A model generated the notes under the pieces. The model saw only the letters and a program-made list of their open reading frames with translations. It ran no database searches and was not told where the DNA came from. Of a stretch of 64,000 nt of DNA, positions 33,463 to 42,696 are shown in pieces. Every line of letters starts with the position of its first letter. The stretch's first letter is position 1. Made by a program: the position numbers and the translations under genes. The stretch spans positions 24,669-88,668 of the forward strand of contig NZ_FOUY01000028.1 of NCBI RefSeq assembly GCF_900115005.1, written 5' to 3'. The stretch comes from Pseudonocardia ammonioxydans. GTDB lineage: Bacteria; Actinomycetota; Actinomycetes; Mycobacteriales; Pseudonocardiaceae.

Positions 33463-36400
33463 GCACGACCGCGGTCCTCTCCGCCCCCACGTTCACCGTG
33501 GACGGCCCGCTGCCGTCCGGCACGGTCGTGCTGGAGGCGAGCGCCGGGACCGGCAAGACCTACACGATCGCCGCGCTGGCCACCCGGTACGTGGCCGAGG
33601 GGGTCGCCGGGCTGGACCGGCTGATGCTGGTGACCTTCGGCCGGGACGCCACCCAGGAGCTGCGCGAGCGGGTGCGCGAACGGCTGGTCGGCACCGAACG
33701 TGCGCTCGCCGCGGTACTCGCGGGCGGCCCGGCCCCGTCGCCCGGGTCCGACCCGGTGGTGGCCCTGCTCGCCGACGGCGACCCGGCCGAGATCGAGCAG
33801 CGCCGGGCGCGGCTGGCCGACGCCGCGGCGTCGTTCGACGCGGCCACCATCGCCACCACCCACCAGTTCTGCAGCCAGATGCTGGCCGGGCTCGGCGTGG
33901 CGGGGGACAACGACCCGGACGCCGAGTTCGTCGAGCACGTCGACGACGTGGTCACCGAGGTCGTCGACGACTTCTACGTCCGCAAGTACGCGAGCCCGAA
34001 GGCGGGCCGGCCCGCGTTCACCCGGACCGAGGCGCTGGCGCTGGCCCGGCGCGCGGTCGGCGACCCGCAGGCCGAGCTCGAGCCGCGCGACGCCGACCCG
34101 GACTCGGTCGCCGCCACCCGGTACGGGTTCGCCACCGCCGTCCGGCGCGAGGTGGACGCCCGCAAGCGCCGGCTGCGGATCTACAGCTACGACGACATGC
34201 TCTCGCGCCTGGCGGCGGCGCTGCGCGACCCGGTGCGCGGGCCGGCGGCCCGGGAGCGGCTGCGCTCGCGGTACTCCGTGGTGCTCGTCGACGAGTTCCA
34301 GGACACCGACCCGCTGCAGTGGGAGATCCTCTCGCACGCCTTCCACGAGGCGCCGAGGACGACGCTGGTGCTCATCGGCGACCCGAAGCAGGCGATCTAC
34401 GCGTTCCGCGGGGCCGACGTGCACAGCTACCTGCGTGCCGCGGAGGCCGCGACGCAGCGCCGGACCCTGGACACCAACCGGCGCAGCGACGCCGCGCTGC
34501 TGGAGTCGCTCGACGCGGTGTTCGGCGAGGCCGCACTCGGCGACGACGGCATCGTGGTGCACCGGGTCGCCGCGGCGCACCACGGCCGCCGCCTCGTCGC
34601 GGCGCAGGACGCCCCGCTGCGGCTGCGCACCGTCGACCGCGACCGCCTCGACCTCACCGGCCGCGGGCTCGGGCGGGCACCGGGCGCGCGGCAGGTCGTG
34701 GCCCGCGACGTCGCGCTCGACCTGTCCCGGCTCCTCGACGGGTCGGCCCGCTACGCGGGCCGGGAGCTGCGGCCCGGTCAGGTGGCGGTGCTGGTCCGGA
34801 CCAACGCCCAGGGCCAGCTCGTCCGCGACGCCTGCGCCGACGCGGGGGTGCCCGCGGTACTGACCGGCTCCACCAGCGTGTTCACCACCCCGGTCGCCCA
34901 GGACTGGCTGACCCTGCTGGAGGCCGTCGAGCAGCCGCAGCGGTCGCTGCGGCTGCGGACGGCGGCGCTCACCCGGTTCGTCGGGTACACGGTCGCCGAC
35001 CTGTGCGGGCCCGACGCCGACCGGCTGGTCGACCAGCTGGGCGCGGACCTGCGCGCCTGGCACCAGGTGCTCGCCGACCGCGGGGTCGCCGCGCTGCAGG
35101 AGGCGGTGTTCGCCCGCTATTCCCCGGCGCAGCGCCTGCTGGGCCGCCCCGACGGCGAGCGGGACCTCACCGACCTGCGCCACATCGGGCAGGTGCTGCA
35201 CTCCGCCGCACTGGAACGCCACCTCGGCCCGACCGCGCTCACCGAGTGGCTGCGGCACCGGATCGGGGAGGCCGCGCGGGACACCTCGGCCGAACGGAGC
35301 CGGCGCCTGGAGTCCGATGCGGACGCGGTGCAGATCGTCACCGTGCACCGGTCGAAGGGCCTCGAGTTCCCGGTGGTCTACCTGCCGTTCGCCTGGGACC
35401 GCTGGGTCAACGACACCCCGGACCCGCTGCTCTACCACGACGCGGCGGACGGGCGGCCGCGCCGGCTGCTCGACGTCGGCGGGCCCAGCGGGCCCGACCG
35501 CGCCCGCCGCACGGCGCTGCACCAGGCCGAGGAGGCCGGTGAGGACCTGCGGCTGCTGTACGTGGCGCTGACCCGCGCCTGCAGCCAGGTCGTCGCGTGG
35601 TGGGTGCCCGCGACGACGACCGCGTCGTCGTCACTGCACCGGATGCTGTTCGGCCACCACCGCGGGGGCTGCGAGCCGGAGGCCGCGGCCAAGGTCCCCG
35701 GTGACGCCGACGCGGTGCGCCACCTGCGGGAGCGGCTCTCCGGCAGCGGTGTGGTCGTGGAGACCCTGCACGACCGGGATCCGGTCTTCCGGGAGGTCGA
35801 GCCCGACGGCGGGCAGCCCGCGGTGGCCGAGTTCCGGCGCACCCTCGACACGGCGTGGCGGCGGACGTCCTACACGGCGCTGACCGCCGCGGCGCACGCC
35901 GCGCACCGCTCGCACACCGACGCCGACGACGGGTCGGACGGGGAGCCGGCAGCCCCGCCGGGGGTCCTCACCGAGCCGGAGGTCGAGGGGGTCCGCGACG
36001 AGCCGCAGGCCGCGGCACCCGGTGGGGCCGGTCCGCCCTCCGGACCCGTGTCGCCCGGTTCGGTGCCGTCCGGTTCCGCGCCGCCCGAGGCCGCACCGTC
36101 CGGGGCCGGGTCGTCCGAGGCCGGACCGTACGGGACCGCGGCGTCAGAGGCCGGGTCGTCCGGGGCCGCGCCGTCGGGAGCCGCGCCGTCCGGATCGGCC
36201 GGTGCCGTTCACCCCGGGGTGTCCGCGGTCGACCCGGCGACGGTCGCGTCCCCGATGGCCGACCTGCCGATGGGCGCCGGGTTCGGCACCCTGGTGCACG
36301 CCGTCCTCGAGCACCTCGACACGACCGTCGCCGCGCAGGGCGACGCCGCGCTGCGCGCCGAGCTGGTCCGCCACGTCGGCGACGAGCTGCGCCGCCAGCC

Positions 36401-37097
36401 CGCCGACGTCGACCCCGAACAGCTCGCGGACGCGCTCGTCCCGGTCCTGCGCACCCCGCTCGGTCCACTCGCCGGCGGGCGCGCGCTCGCCGACGTCGCC
36501 CCCGCCGACCGGTTGTCCGAACTGGACTTCGAGCTGCCGCTGTGCGGCGGCGACAGTCCGTCGGGGCGGCTCACGCTGGCCGGGCTCGCCGCGGCGGTGC
36601 GCCGGCACCTGGGTCCCGGGGACGTCCTGCACGGCTACGCCGACCGGCTCGACTCCCCCGACCTGGCCGGCCAGCCGCTGCGCGGCTACCTGACCGGCAG
36701 CATCGACTCGGTGCTGCGGGTCGACGACCGGTTCCTGGTCGTGGACTACAAGACGAACTGGCTCGGCCCGGCCGGGGCGGCGGGCCGGGAGCCGCTCACC
36801 GCGGCGCACTACACGGCGCCGCGGCTGGCCGAGGCCATGGCCGACGCGCACTACCCGCTGCAGGCGCTGCTGTACGCGGTCGCGCTGCACCGCTACCTGC
36901 GGTGGCGGCTGCCCGGCTACGACCCGGCGGTCCACCTGGGCGGGGTCGGCTACCTGTTCCTGCGCGGCATGTGCGGCCCGGACACCCCGGTCACCGGGGA
37001 CGGGCCGATCGCCGCACCCTGCGGGGTCTTCGCCTGGCAGCCGCCGGCGGCCCTGGTGGAGGACCTGTCCGATCTCCTGGACGGAGGCAGCGCATGA
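33459..37097 (+). CDS. recB: Exodeoxyribonuclease V subunit beta
   Basis: 1212-aa RecB subunit: a 3'-5' UvrD-type helicase fused to the nuclease domain. Motif I is EASAGTGKTYT, motif II VLVDEFQDTDPLQW, and later motifs include LIGDPKQAIYAFRG and VTVHRSKGLEFPVVYLP. The nuclease has SIDSVLRVDDRFLVVDYKTNW with the catalytic Asp-Asp-Lys pattern. Between helicase and nuclease is a low-complexity tether (about 36010-36220) rich in PSG, SEA and GAAPSG units. Starts GTG 33459, overlapping recC by 4 bp; its stop overlaps recD by 4 bp. Confidence 0.95.
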   Translation: MSTTAVLSAPTFTVDGPLPSGTVVLEASAGTGKTYTIAALATRYVAEGVAGLDRLMLVTFGRDATQELRERVRERLVGTERALAAVLAGGPAPSPGSDPVVALLADGDPAEIEQRRARLADAAASFDAATIATTHQFCSQMLAGLGVAGDNDPDAEFVEHVDDVVTEVVDDFYVRKYASPKAGRPAFTRTEALALARRAVGDPQAELEPRDADPDSVAATRYGFATAVRREVDARKRRLRIYSYDDMLSRLAAALRDPVRGPAARERLRSRYSVVLVDEFQDTDPLQWEILSHAFHEAPRTTLVLIGDPKQAIYAFRGADVHSYLRAAEAATQRRTLDTNRRSDAALLESLDAVFGEAALGDDGIVVHRVAAAHHGRRLVAAQDAPLRLRTVDRDRLDLTGRGLGRAPGARQVVARDVALDLSRLLDGSARYAGRELRPGQVAVLVRTNAQGQLVRDACADAGVPAVLTGSTSVFTTPVAQDWLTLLEAVEQPQRSLRLRTAALTRFVGYTVADLCGPDADRLVDQLGADLRAWHQVLADRGVAALQEAVFARYSPAQRLLGRPDGERDLTDLRHIGQVLHSAALERHLGPTALTEWLRHRIGEAARDTSAERSRRLESDADAVQIVTVHRSKGLEFPVVYLPFAWDRWVNDTPDPLLYHDAADGRPRRLLDVGGPSGPDRARRTALHQAEEAGEDLRLLYVALTRACSQVVAWWVPATTTASSSLHRMLFGHHRGGCEPEAAAKVPGDADAVRHLRERLSGSGVVVETLHDRDPVFREVEPDGGQPAVAEFRRTLDTAWRRTSYTALTAAAHAAHRSHTDADDGSDGEPAAPPGVLTEPEVEGVRDEPQAAAPGGAGPPSGPVSPGSVPSGSAPPEAAPSGAGSSEAGPYGTAASEAGSSGAAPSGAAPSGSAGAVHPGVSAVDPATVASPMADLPMGAGFGTLVHAVLEHLDTTVAAQGDAALRAELVRHVGDELRRQPADVDPEQLADALVPVLRTPLGPLAGGRALADVAPADRLSELDFELPLCGGDSPSGRLTLAGLAAAVRRHLGPGDVLHGYADRLDSPDLAGQPLRGYLTGSIDSVLRVDDRFLVVDYKTNWLGPAGAAGREPLTAAHYTAPRLAEAMADAHYPLQALLYAVALHRYLRWRLPGYDPAVHLGGVGYLFLRGMCGPDTPVTGDGPIAAPCGVFAWQPPAALVEDLSDLLDGGSA

Positions 37098-39358
37098 CCG
37101 GCTCCCCGGCGACCACCGGCACCGGAGCCGGCGCGGCCGCGACCAGTGGCACCGCGACCACCGGCGTGACGACCGGCGCCGCGACCGACGACACCGCGCC
37201 CACTGACTCCACGCCCACTGGCTCCGCGCCCACCGACACCACGACCGACGGCCCTGGCACCATCGGCGCGGGCGCGGGCACCGCGGGTGGTGCCGGCGAG
37301 GGCCGGCCCGGTCACCGGCCACCACCGGAGGCGGTGCCGGAGCGCGACCCCTACGGTCCGCGGGCCGCCCGGACCGCCACCGGGCTCGCGGCGGTGTTCA
37401 ACGAGGCCGACGTCCTCGCCCCGGGCGACCTGCACGTCGCGCGCCGGCTGGCCCGCCTCGGCGGGCGGGGCGACCCGGTGGGCGTGGCCGGCCCCCGCTC
37501 CGCCGAGACCCGCTCCACCGAGACCCGAGCCGCCGAGACCCCGACCGCCGAACCCGAGGAGGTCGTGCTCGCCGCCGCCCTGGCCGTGCGCGCGATCCGC
37601 AACGGATCGGTCTGCGTCGACCTCGACACGGTGGCGACGACGACCGCGGGCGAGGGCGAGGTCGCGGTCGACGTCTCCGGCCTGCCCTGGCCGGAGCCGG
37701 CCGGCTGGCGTGCCGCCTGCGCGGCCAGCCCCCTGGTCGCCGACGGCGCCGAGGCCGCCGCCGACCGGCCGCTGCGGCTGCTGGGCAACCTGCTCTACCT
37801 GGAGCGGTACTGGCAGGAGGAGGAGCTGGTGCGCCGCGAGTTCACCGCCCGCTCCGGCCCGGTGACCGAGGTCGACCCGCAACGGCTGTGCGCGGCACTC
37901 GACCGCCTGCTGGACCGGCCGGGGGCCGAACGGCAGCGGCTCGCCGCGGCCGTGGCGGCCCTGCGCCCGGTCACGGTGATCGCCGGCGGGCCCGGCACCG
38001 GCAAGACGACCACCGTCGCCCGCCTCCTCGCCGTGCTGCACGACCTGCACCGCAGCGGGGCCGATGCCGGCCGGCCCGGGCTCCGGGTGGCACTCGCCGC
38101 GCCCACCGGCAAGGCCGCCGCCCGGCTCACCCAGTCCGTGGCCGACGCCGTCGGCCACCTCCCGCCCGAGGACCGCGCCGCGATCGAGGGGACCACGGCG
38201 TCCACGCTGCACCGGCTGCTCGGCTCCCGCGGCGCCTCCGGGCGCTTCCGCCACCACCGCGGCAACCGGCTGCCGCACGACGTCGTGGTCGTCGACGAGA
38301 CGTCGATGGTGTCGCTGACGATGATGGCGCGACTGCTCGAGGCCGTCCGCCCGGACGCCCGGCTGGTGCTGGTCGGCGACCCCGAGCAGCTGGCCTCGGT
38401 GGAGGCCGGTGCCGTGCTCGGCGATCTCGCCGCGGCGGGCGGCCGTCCGGAGCCCGCGCTGCAGGACGCGCTGCAGCGGTGCGGCGCGTTCCGTGCCGAG
38501 CGGCCCCGCCCACCGGATTCCGAGGACCCACCGCCGGAGCCGGCCGGCCCCGGCACACCGGGCGACCCGATCCCGATCCGCAACGGGGTCGTGCGGCTGG
38601 AACGCAACTGGCGCTTCGGCGGTGCCATCGCCGAGTTCGCCGCCGCGGTGCAGCACGACGACGGCGACGCCGCCATGGAACTGCTGACCGGCGGGTCCGG
38701 CGAGCTCACGTTCGTCGCAGCCGACCCGGCCGAGATCGGCCCGGACCGGCTCGGCACGTTCCGGAGCCAGGTCGTCGGGGCCGCCACCGACCTGATCGGC
38801 GCCGCCGAGAACGGCGACGTGGACCAGGCGCTGCGCGTCCTCGACGAGCACCGGGTGCTGTGCGGGCACCGACGCGGCCCCTACGGTGTCGCCCGCTGGA
38901 CCGCCGAGATCGAGCGGTGGCTCGAGGCGGAGCGCCCCGGCTACGACGCCGAGGGCCCCTGGTACCCGGGACGCCCGCTGCTGGTCACCACCAACGACTA
39001 CGACCTGGGGCTGTTCAACGGCGACACCGGCGTCGTCGTCCGGACCCCGCAGGGACGGCGGGCGGTGTTCCTGCGGGACGGGAAGCCCGCCGAGTTCGAG
39101 CCGGCCCGGCTCGGCGGTGTCGGCACTGTCTACGCGATGACCGTGCACCGCAGCCAGGGCAGCCAGTTCAACCGGATCACCGTCGTGCTGCCGCCCGCCG
39201 AGTCACCGTTGATGACCCGCGAGCTGCTCTACACCGCGGTCACCCGCGCACGCGGCCACGTCCGGATCATCGGCACCGAGGAGGCCGTCCGGGCCGCGAT
39301 CGCGCGACCGGCCGGGCGGGCCAGCGGGCTCAAGGAGCGGCTGGCCGGGGCCGGTTGA
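37094..39358 (+). CDS. recD: Exodeoxyribonuclease V subunit alpha
   Basis: 754-aa RecD, the fast 5'-3' helicase of RecBCD. Walker A is GGPGTGKTTTVARLL, motif II is VVDETSMVS, and the C-terminal UvrD-like part has MTVHRSQGSQFNRITVVLP and LLYTAVTRARGHVRIIG. The first 75 residues are an unusual Thr/Ala/Gly-rich repeat tail (TGTGAGAAATSGTATTGVT) before the conserved AVFNEADVLAPGDLHVARRLA. Start ATG 37094 overlaps the recB stop. The order recC-recB-recD with all genes coupled suggests production in fixed ratio. Confidence 0.94.
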   Translation: MTGSPATTGTGAGAAATSGTATTGVTTGAATDDTAPTDSTPTGSAPTDTTTDGPGTIGAGAGTAGGAGEGRPGHRPPPEAVPERDPYGPRAARTATGLAAVFNEADVLAPGDLHVARRLARLGGRGDPVGVAGPRSAETRSTETRAAETPTAEPEEVVLAAALAVRAIRNGSVCVDLDTVATTTAGEGEVAVDVSGLPWPEPAGWRAACAASPLVADGAEAAADRPLRLLGNLLYLERYWQEEELVRREFTARSGPVTEVDPQRLCAALDRLLDRPGAERQRLAAAVAALRPVTVIAGGPGTGKTTTVARLLAVLHDLHRSGADAGRPGLRVALAAPTGKAAARLTQSVADAVGHLPPEDRAAIEGTTASTLHRLLGSRGASGRFRHHRGNRLPHDVVVVDETSMVSLTMMARLLEAVRPDARLVLVGDPEQLASVEAGAVLGDLAAAGGRPEPALQDALQRCGAFRAERPRPPDSEDPPPEPAGPGTPGDPIPIRNGVVRLERNWRFGGAIAEFAAAVQHDDGDAAMELLTGGSGELTFVAADPAEIGPDRLGTFRSQVVGAATDLIGAAENGDVDQALRVLDEHRVLCGHRRGPYGVARWTAEIERWLEAERPGYDAEGPWYPGRPLLVTTNDYDLGLFNGDTGVVVRTPQGRRAVFLRDGKPAEFEPARLGGVGTVYAMTVHRSQGSQFNRITVVLPPAESPLMTRELLYTAVTRARGHVRIIGTEEAVRAAIARPAGRASGLKERLAGAG

Positions 39359-39365
39359 CCCGTCC

Positions 39366-39379
39366 CCGGCCCGGGCCGG
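39366..39379. terminator. Palindrome between convergent genes
   Basis: CCGGCCCGGGCCGG is a perfect 14-bp palindrome in the 24-bp gap between recD and the convergent membrane-protein gene. Confidence 0.4.
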
Positions 39380-39382
39380 CGG

Positions 39383-40396
39383 TCAGGTACCGCTGCGCGC
39401 GGCCTGATCGCGGCTCTGCCTGCGGCCCGACCGGTAGGCGACGAACACGATCAGTACCAGGCTGAGGTAGAGCGCGTACTTGTCGACGGCCAGGACCACG
39501 TCGACCGCGTACTGCCCCAGCCCGTAGCCGAGCCCGGCGACCAGCCCGGTCATCAGGGCCGCGCCGATGGCGTCGAACAGCAGGAAGGTGACCAGGCGCA
39601 TCCGGCCGAGCCCGGCCAGCGCGAACACCGCGACAGCGGGCACCCCGGGTAGCGCGGCCCCGATGACGACCAGCGGCATCGCCCACGCCGGCCAGCCCCG
39701 GACGGCCGCCACGAAGCGCTGCGCACCGTCCCCCGGTGCGAAGAACGTCACGACCTTCGGCCCCCAGCGCCGTCCGGCCAGCCAGAACAGCCAGTCGAAC
39801 TTGACCATCCCGAACACCCCGGCGACGATCACGAGCCAGAGGTCGACCTCGCCGATCCGGGCGAACGCCGCACCGGCGCCGATCGCGGAGAGGCTGCCGG
39901 TGACGAAGCTCAACGCGACCGGGTGCGAGGCCAGCAGGAACGGGCGCAGCGGCAGCGACAGCAGCATGACCGCCATGACCCCGGCCGTGGAGAAGACGAG
40001 GATCTTGTCGCCGCGGCTCATCGGGGTGTCCCACGGCACGACGTCACGCCAGGCCTGCTTGGCCGCCTCGATCTCCTCCGGGCTGTACTCCCGGCGTGAC
40101 CAGCGGCTGCGCCGCCGGGTGGCCGCACCGGCGACGGTGCTGTCCGGCGCGGCGCCGTCACGGTCGCCGGCGTCGCCCGCGTGGTCCGCGCCGCCCGTGC
40201 CGTCTCGGTCGTCGGGGCGGGTCCCGCCCGCCGCGTGGTCGGTGCCGGTCGCGCCCCCCGCGTCCCCGGCACCCGCGGCACCGTCGCCGCGGTCGTGGCG
40301 CCGCTCCCCGTCGCGCGCTTCCGCTGTCCTCCGGCCCCCGCCGGTCGGCGGATGATCGCCACGGGCGTCCCGTCCGGTCGTGTCGTCGCCGTCCAT
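39383..40396 (-). CDS. DedA/VTT-domain membrane protein with charged N-terminal extension
   Basis: 337-aa protein. Residues 1-110 are a disordered, highly charged tail (many Asp, Gly, Arg), followed by a helical segment YSPEEIEAAKQAWRDVVPWDTP and five or six hydrophobic segments. The VTT/DedA-type core is visible in FDWLFWLAGRRWGPKVVTFFAPGD and LPGVPAVAVFALAGLGRM. Family members act in membrane homeostasis and are thought to scramble or flip phospholipids. ATG 40396 is preceded by GGAGGGGG. Convergent with recD; unrelated to it. Confidence 0.8.
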   Translation of the reverse strand: MDGDDTTGRDARGDHPPTGGGRRTAEARDGERRHDRGDGAAGAGDAGGATGTDHAAGGTRPDDRDGTGGADHAGDAGDRDGAAPDSTVAGAATRRRSRWSRREYSPEEIEAAKQAWRDVVPWDTPMSRGDKILVFSTAGVMAVMLLSLPLRPFLLASHPVALSFVTGSLSAIGAGAAFARIGEVDLWLVIVAGVFGMVKFDWLFWLAGRRWGPKVVTFFAPGDGAQRFVAAVRGWPAWAMPLVVIGAALPGVPAVAVFALAGLGRMRLVTFLLFDAIGAALMTGLVAGLGYGLGQYAVDVVLAVDKYALYLSLVLIVFVAYRSGRRQSRDQAARSGT

Positions 40397-40525
40397 CGGT
40401 CCCCCTCCGCGGCGGCCCGGTCGTTCCGCCACGACACCGAGGTTAGGCGGCGGACGGCTCGGGCACGTCGTCGGCGCGGACGACTCGACGGCCGGCACGG
40501 GCTCGTCCCCGGGGAGGAGTCTGCT

Positions 40526-40567
40526 CGTGAGTGGTTATCGCGGTCAGGACCGCGATAACCACTCACG
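40526..40567. terminator. Long perfect hairpin with built-in stop codon
   Basis: Two perfect 20-bp arms (40526-40545 and 40548-40567) flank a 2-nt loop. The minus-strand hydrolase frame ends with CCG TGA GTGG inside the arm, exactly as phoD does at 1519-1560. The arms share CGTGAGTGG and CCGCG with the first copy but differ in the middle. Confidence 0.8.
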
Positions 40568-41798
40568 GGCCGAGGAACGAGGCCTGATCGTCCAGCCAGG
40601 AGAACATCCGGGCCTGGGTCAGGCCCGGGGCGAGCGGCTGGCAGTGCACGTCGGCGCCGTCCGCGGCGGTGAAGCGTGCGACCTCGTGCGGGGCGGTGAG
40701 CAGCTCCGCGAGCTGGGCGGACTGGCCCGGCCAGAACTGCTCGCCGTCCGGATCGGTGATCAGCAGCGGGGTCCGGATGCGGTCCGCGAGGTCGCGCAGC
40801 TGATACCCGCGCACGGCGGTGAACAGGTCGAACGGGTCGGTGATCCCGTACGGCCTCGCCCGGAACGCGAACGTGCGCGCCGTCGCCGGGTCGGCATCGA
40901 CCTCGGCCATGTACCCGTTGAAGACGTCCTTCTGTCCGGAGTCGAGCAGTTCGATCATCGGCGAGGGCAGGTGCCGGAGCCACGAGGCGGAGACGTCGAC
41001 GACGCCCGGGTCGGCGACGGCGGCGACGAACCGGTGCTCGAACACGAGCGCGCGGGGCAGCCAGTACCCGGCCTGACTGATCCCGTACGCGGTCAGCCGC
41101 GAGGCGTCGACGTCCGGGCGGGCGACCAGCATGTCCACGACGGGCGTCAGCACGGCCTCCCAGTCCGGCCGGAACGGGACGCCCCGCTCGAACAGCATCG
41201 ACTGCTGGCCCGGGCCGTCGTAGACGAGGGCGTTCCAGTCGCGTTCGAGGGCCCCGGCGCCTGCGGCGGCCCACATCGACGTCAGGGCGCCGTCGCTGCC
41301 GTTGGTGATCACGAGCGTCGGCCGTGCCCGCCCGGACGCGTCCGGCCGCAGCAGGTAACCCGGCAGGGTCGTGTCCTCGTAAGCGATCTCGATGGGCAGG
41401 TGCCGCCCGCCGGAGCCGGCGATCATCGCGTCCCAGCAGCGGCGGCCGGCCCGGAACGTCGGCAGCAGGACCGCCTCGGCACGCTCGGCCGGCAGCCCGT
41501 CGACCGCGGAGAGCGCCCGCGAGTACGCGGCGGAGGCGGCGCGCCAGGCCCAGGTGAGTGCGGTGGGGTCGGACAACGTGGGCGCCATCGCGGCGAGCTG
41601 GTCGCCGCGGGCGGTTCAGGCGTCGAACCAGGAGGCCCGGTCGCCGTCGGTGATCGACGCGGCGGTGGCCAGCCACGTCCCGGGGTCGCCGACGCCGTGG
41701 GCGGTGTCGCCGAGCGCGCAGCGGAACTCGAAGTCGAAGTCCGGGTCGGTGAAGAACGGCGCGACGGCTGCCGTGCGCGATTCGGTCGTGCTGGTCAT
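40563..41798 (-). pseudogene. Alpha/beta hydrolase interrupted by one in-frame TGA
   Basis: The frame from ATG 41798 (behind GAGGGAG) encodes the expected N-terminus FFTDPDFDFEFRCALGD...ITDGDRASWFDA, then a TGA at 41616-41618. The same frame continues after it with TARGDQLAAMAPTLSD and a complete hydrolase: oxyanion region LVITNGSDGAL, nucleophile elbow GISQAGYW, acid LITDPDGEQ and His near GADVHCQPL. Relatives usually have Trp at this spot (WTA), so a single TGG to TGA change is enough to explain it. Full length would be 411 aa. A shorter protein from ATG 41588 (341 aa) could still be made. Follows a membrane-protein gene by 36 bp. Confidence 0.78.
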
Positions 41799-41834
41799 GC
41801 TGCGCTCCCTCTCGTTCCCCGGCTCACCCCCGGT

Positions 41835-42488
41835 TCACTGCCCGGCCGGCTGCGGTGTGCCGGCGGTGACGCGGTCCGGGTAGGTGTTGGTGAACCGGAT
41901 CGTCCACACCAGGACCGCGATCGGGACCACCCAGTTCAGGATCAGATCCAGCAGGTACGGGCTGCCGGTGTCGCCGGCCTGCGCGTCCAGGGCGGTGACC
42001 ACCAGCGAGGCGGCCCCGATCACGATCAGCGCGACACCCCAGGTCGCGGACAGCACCCGGTTGATCCTCCGGAAGACCGGTGAGTCCCACACCTCGCGCG
42101 GAGCCGACATCTTCGCGTAGCCGGCGGTGAACGGTCGCGAGCCCGCGGTCACCAGCACCATCAGCCCCAGCACGACCCCGACCAGCGGGCGGCCCCACTC
42201 GTAGAGCCACTGGTCGACCGCCTGCCCGCCGACGAACCCGGTCACGGCCATCACCGTGAACACCACCAGCGAGAAGACGTTGAGCTGCATCGGGTGGTGG
42301 CGGACCCCGCCCCACACCAGCGTGATCACGGTGATCGCGACGGCGATCACCGCGCTCCAGGCCACACCGTCCGCCGCGAGCCGCTGGGCGATGAACGCGA
42401 AGGCGATCCAGGGCAGGAAACCGGTGGCGATCGTGAGCGGACTCAGTGCCTTCCCGTGCGACGTGCCGGGGGCGGCGGCAGCGGTCAT
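41835..42488 (-). CDS. Polytopic membrane protein of unknown function
   Basis: 217-aa protein with about six hydrophobic segments (TIATGFLPWIAFAFIAQRL, VIAVAITVITLVWGGV, VFSLVVFTVMAVTGFVGG, VGVVLGLMVLVTAG, ALIVIGAASLVVTAL, WVVPIAVLVWTIRF). A loop segment PVFRRINRVLSATWG precedes the last pair. I do not recognise a family with certainty; septation-protein-A-like and related small integral proteins are possibilities. ATG 42488 has GAGGAG upstream. The leader carries a 16-bp tandem repeat, and the broken hydrolase gene follows it 36 bp downstream. Confidence 0.7.
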   Translation of the reverse strand: MTAAAAPGTSHGKALSPLTIATGFLPWIAFAFIAQRLAADGVAWSAVIAVAITVITLVWGGVRHHPMQLNVFSLVVFTVMAVTGFVGGQAVDQWLYEWGRPLVGVVLGLMVLVTAGSRPFTAGYAKMSAPREVWDSPVFRRINRVLSATWGVALIVIGAASLVVTALDAQAGDTGSPYLLDLILNWVVPIAVLVWTIRFTNTYPDRVTAGTPQPAGQ

Positions 42489-42504
42489 GGCCGGCTCCTC
42501 GTTG

Positions 42505-42574
42505 TTTCGGTGGATCGTGGCTTCGGTGGATCGTGGCTTCGGTGGATCGTGGTCTCGGTGGATCGTGGTTCGGG
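42505..42574. repeat. 16-bp tandem repeat in a divergent promoter region
   Basis: The unit TTCGGTGGATCGTGGC is repeated about four times, nearly perfectly, immediately upstream of the membrane-protein gene. It lies in the 208-bp gap to the divergent Nudix gene and ends with a truncated unit. It contains no open frame of interest. Possible roles are a multi-site regulator target or a slippage-prone spacer. Confidence 0.85.
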
Positions 42575-42696
42575 GCTCGCTCCGTCCGAAACGACTCGCT
42601 CCCCCGGCCGTCGGCGTTTCGCCGGCCACCCGGCGGCCGGGCCGGGAGACGGCCCGCAGCCGGTGGGGCCGGACCGGGACCTGAGAGGATTCCGGC

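Noticed and set aside
42505..42574. CRISPR array
   Set aside because: The 16-bp units are contiguous with no spacers, and no cas genes are near.
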